Under the pieces are notes generated by a model. The model saw nothing but the letters and a program-made list of their open reading frames with translations, did not search any database and had not been told where the DNA came from. A program made the translations under genes and the position numbers. Below, one piece after another: positions 5,713 through 5,713 of a DNA stretch of 5,713 bases. Within the stretch, counting starts at the first letter, position 1. Each line of letters starts with the position of its first letter. The stretch spans positions 77,457 through 83,169 of the forward strand of contig DHRK01000002.1 in the NCBI GenBank assembly GCA_002410325.1. Reading direction: 5' to 3'. The DNA is from Syntrophomonas sp. UBA5314 (GTDB lineage: Bacteria > Bacillota > Syntrophomonadia > Syntrophomonadales > Syntrophomonadaceae).

Positions 5713-5713
5713 C

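Overview
The window is one continuous minus-strand operon segment. It encodes most of an Rnf complex (ferredoxin:NAD+ oxidoreductase coupled to ion transport) and three accessory genes. In transcription order, from high to low coordinates, it reads rnfD (5'-incomplete) - rnfG - rnfE - rnfA - rnfB - apbE - NusG-domain-II protein - Gx-family membrane protein. rnfC would be expected just upstream, beyond position 5713. No RNA gene, mobile element, CRISPR array, convincing promoter or terminator is visible. The plus strand carries only shadow frames.

The order (C)DGEAB, a long multi-cluster RnfB with 24 cysteines, and the trailing apbE / NusG_II / Gx trio all point to an anaerobic Bacillota, probably a Clostridia-type organism. 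This is an inference from family knowledge, and genus and species cannot be read from the sequence. The genes are tightly packed: a 4-bp ATGA overlap for rnfE-rnfA, 1-18 nt gaps elsewhere in rnf, and an apbE/NusG_II overlap. The largest gap is 50 nt, between rnfB and apbE. The rnf genes look visibly more GC-rich than the accessory genes at the low-coordinate end.

The likely joint working is as follows. RnfB, with room for about six Fe-S clusters, takes electrons from reduced ferredoxin. Electrons pass through the membrane [2Fe-2S] site between RnfA and RnfE and the covalent FMNs of RnfG and RnfD, and reach NAD+ through RnfC (not in the window). Ion export (Na+ or H+) is coupled to this. ApbE is a predicted lipoprotein that would attach the FMNs to RnfG and RnfD on the outer face. 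The NusG_II and Gx proteins belong to families that, as I recall, also accompany flavin-based extracellular electron transfer genes (EetA/EetB) in Listeria and lactobacilli.

Three points stand out. First, RnfE lacks the second of the two cysteines that normally ligate the RnfA/RnfE [2Fe-2S] cluster; Phe-Ala replaces Asn-Cys. Second, the RnfD reading frame stays open upstream of its first in-window ATG through a Lys/Glu/Pro-rich stretch to the window edge, so RnfD has an N-terminal extension or is fused to RnfC. Third, ApbE has Lys where a metal-binding Thr is usual.
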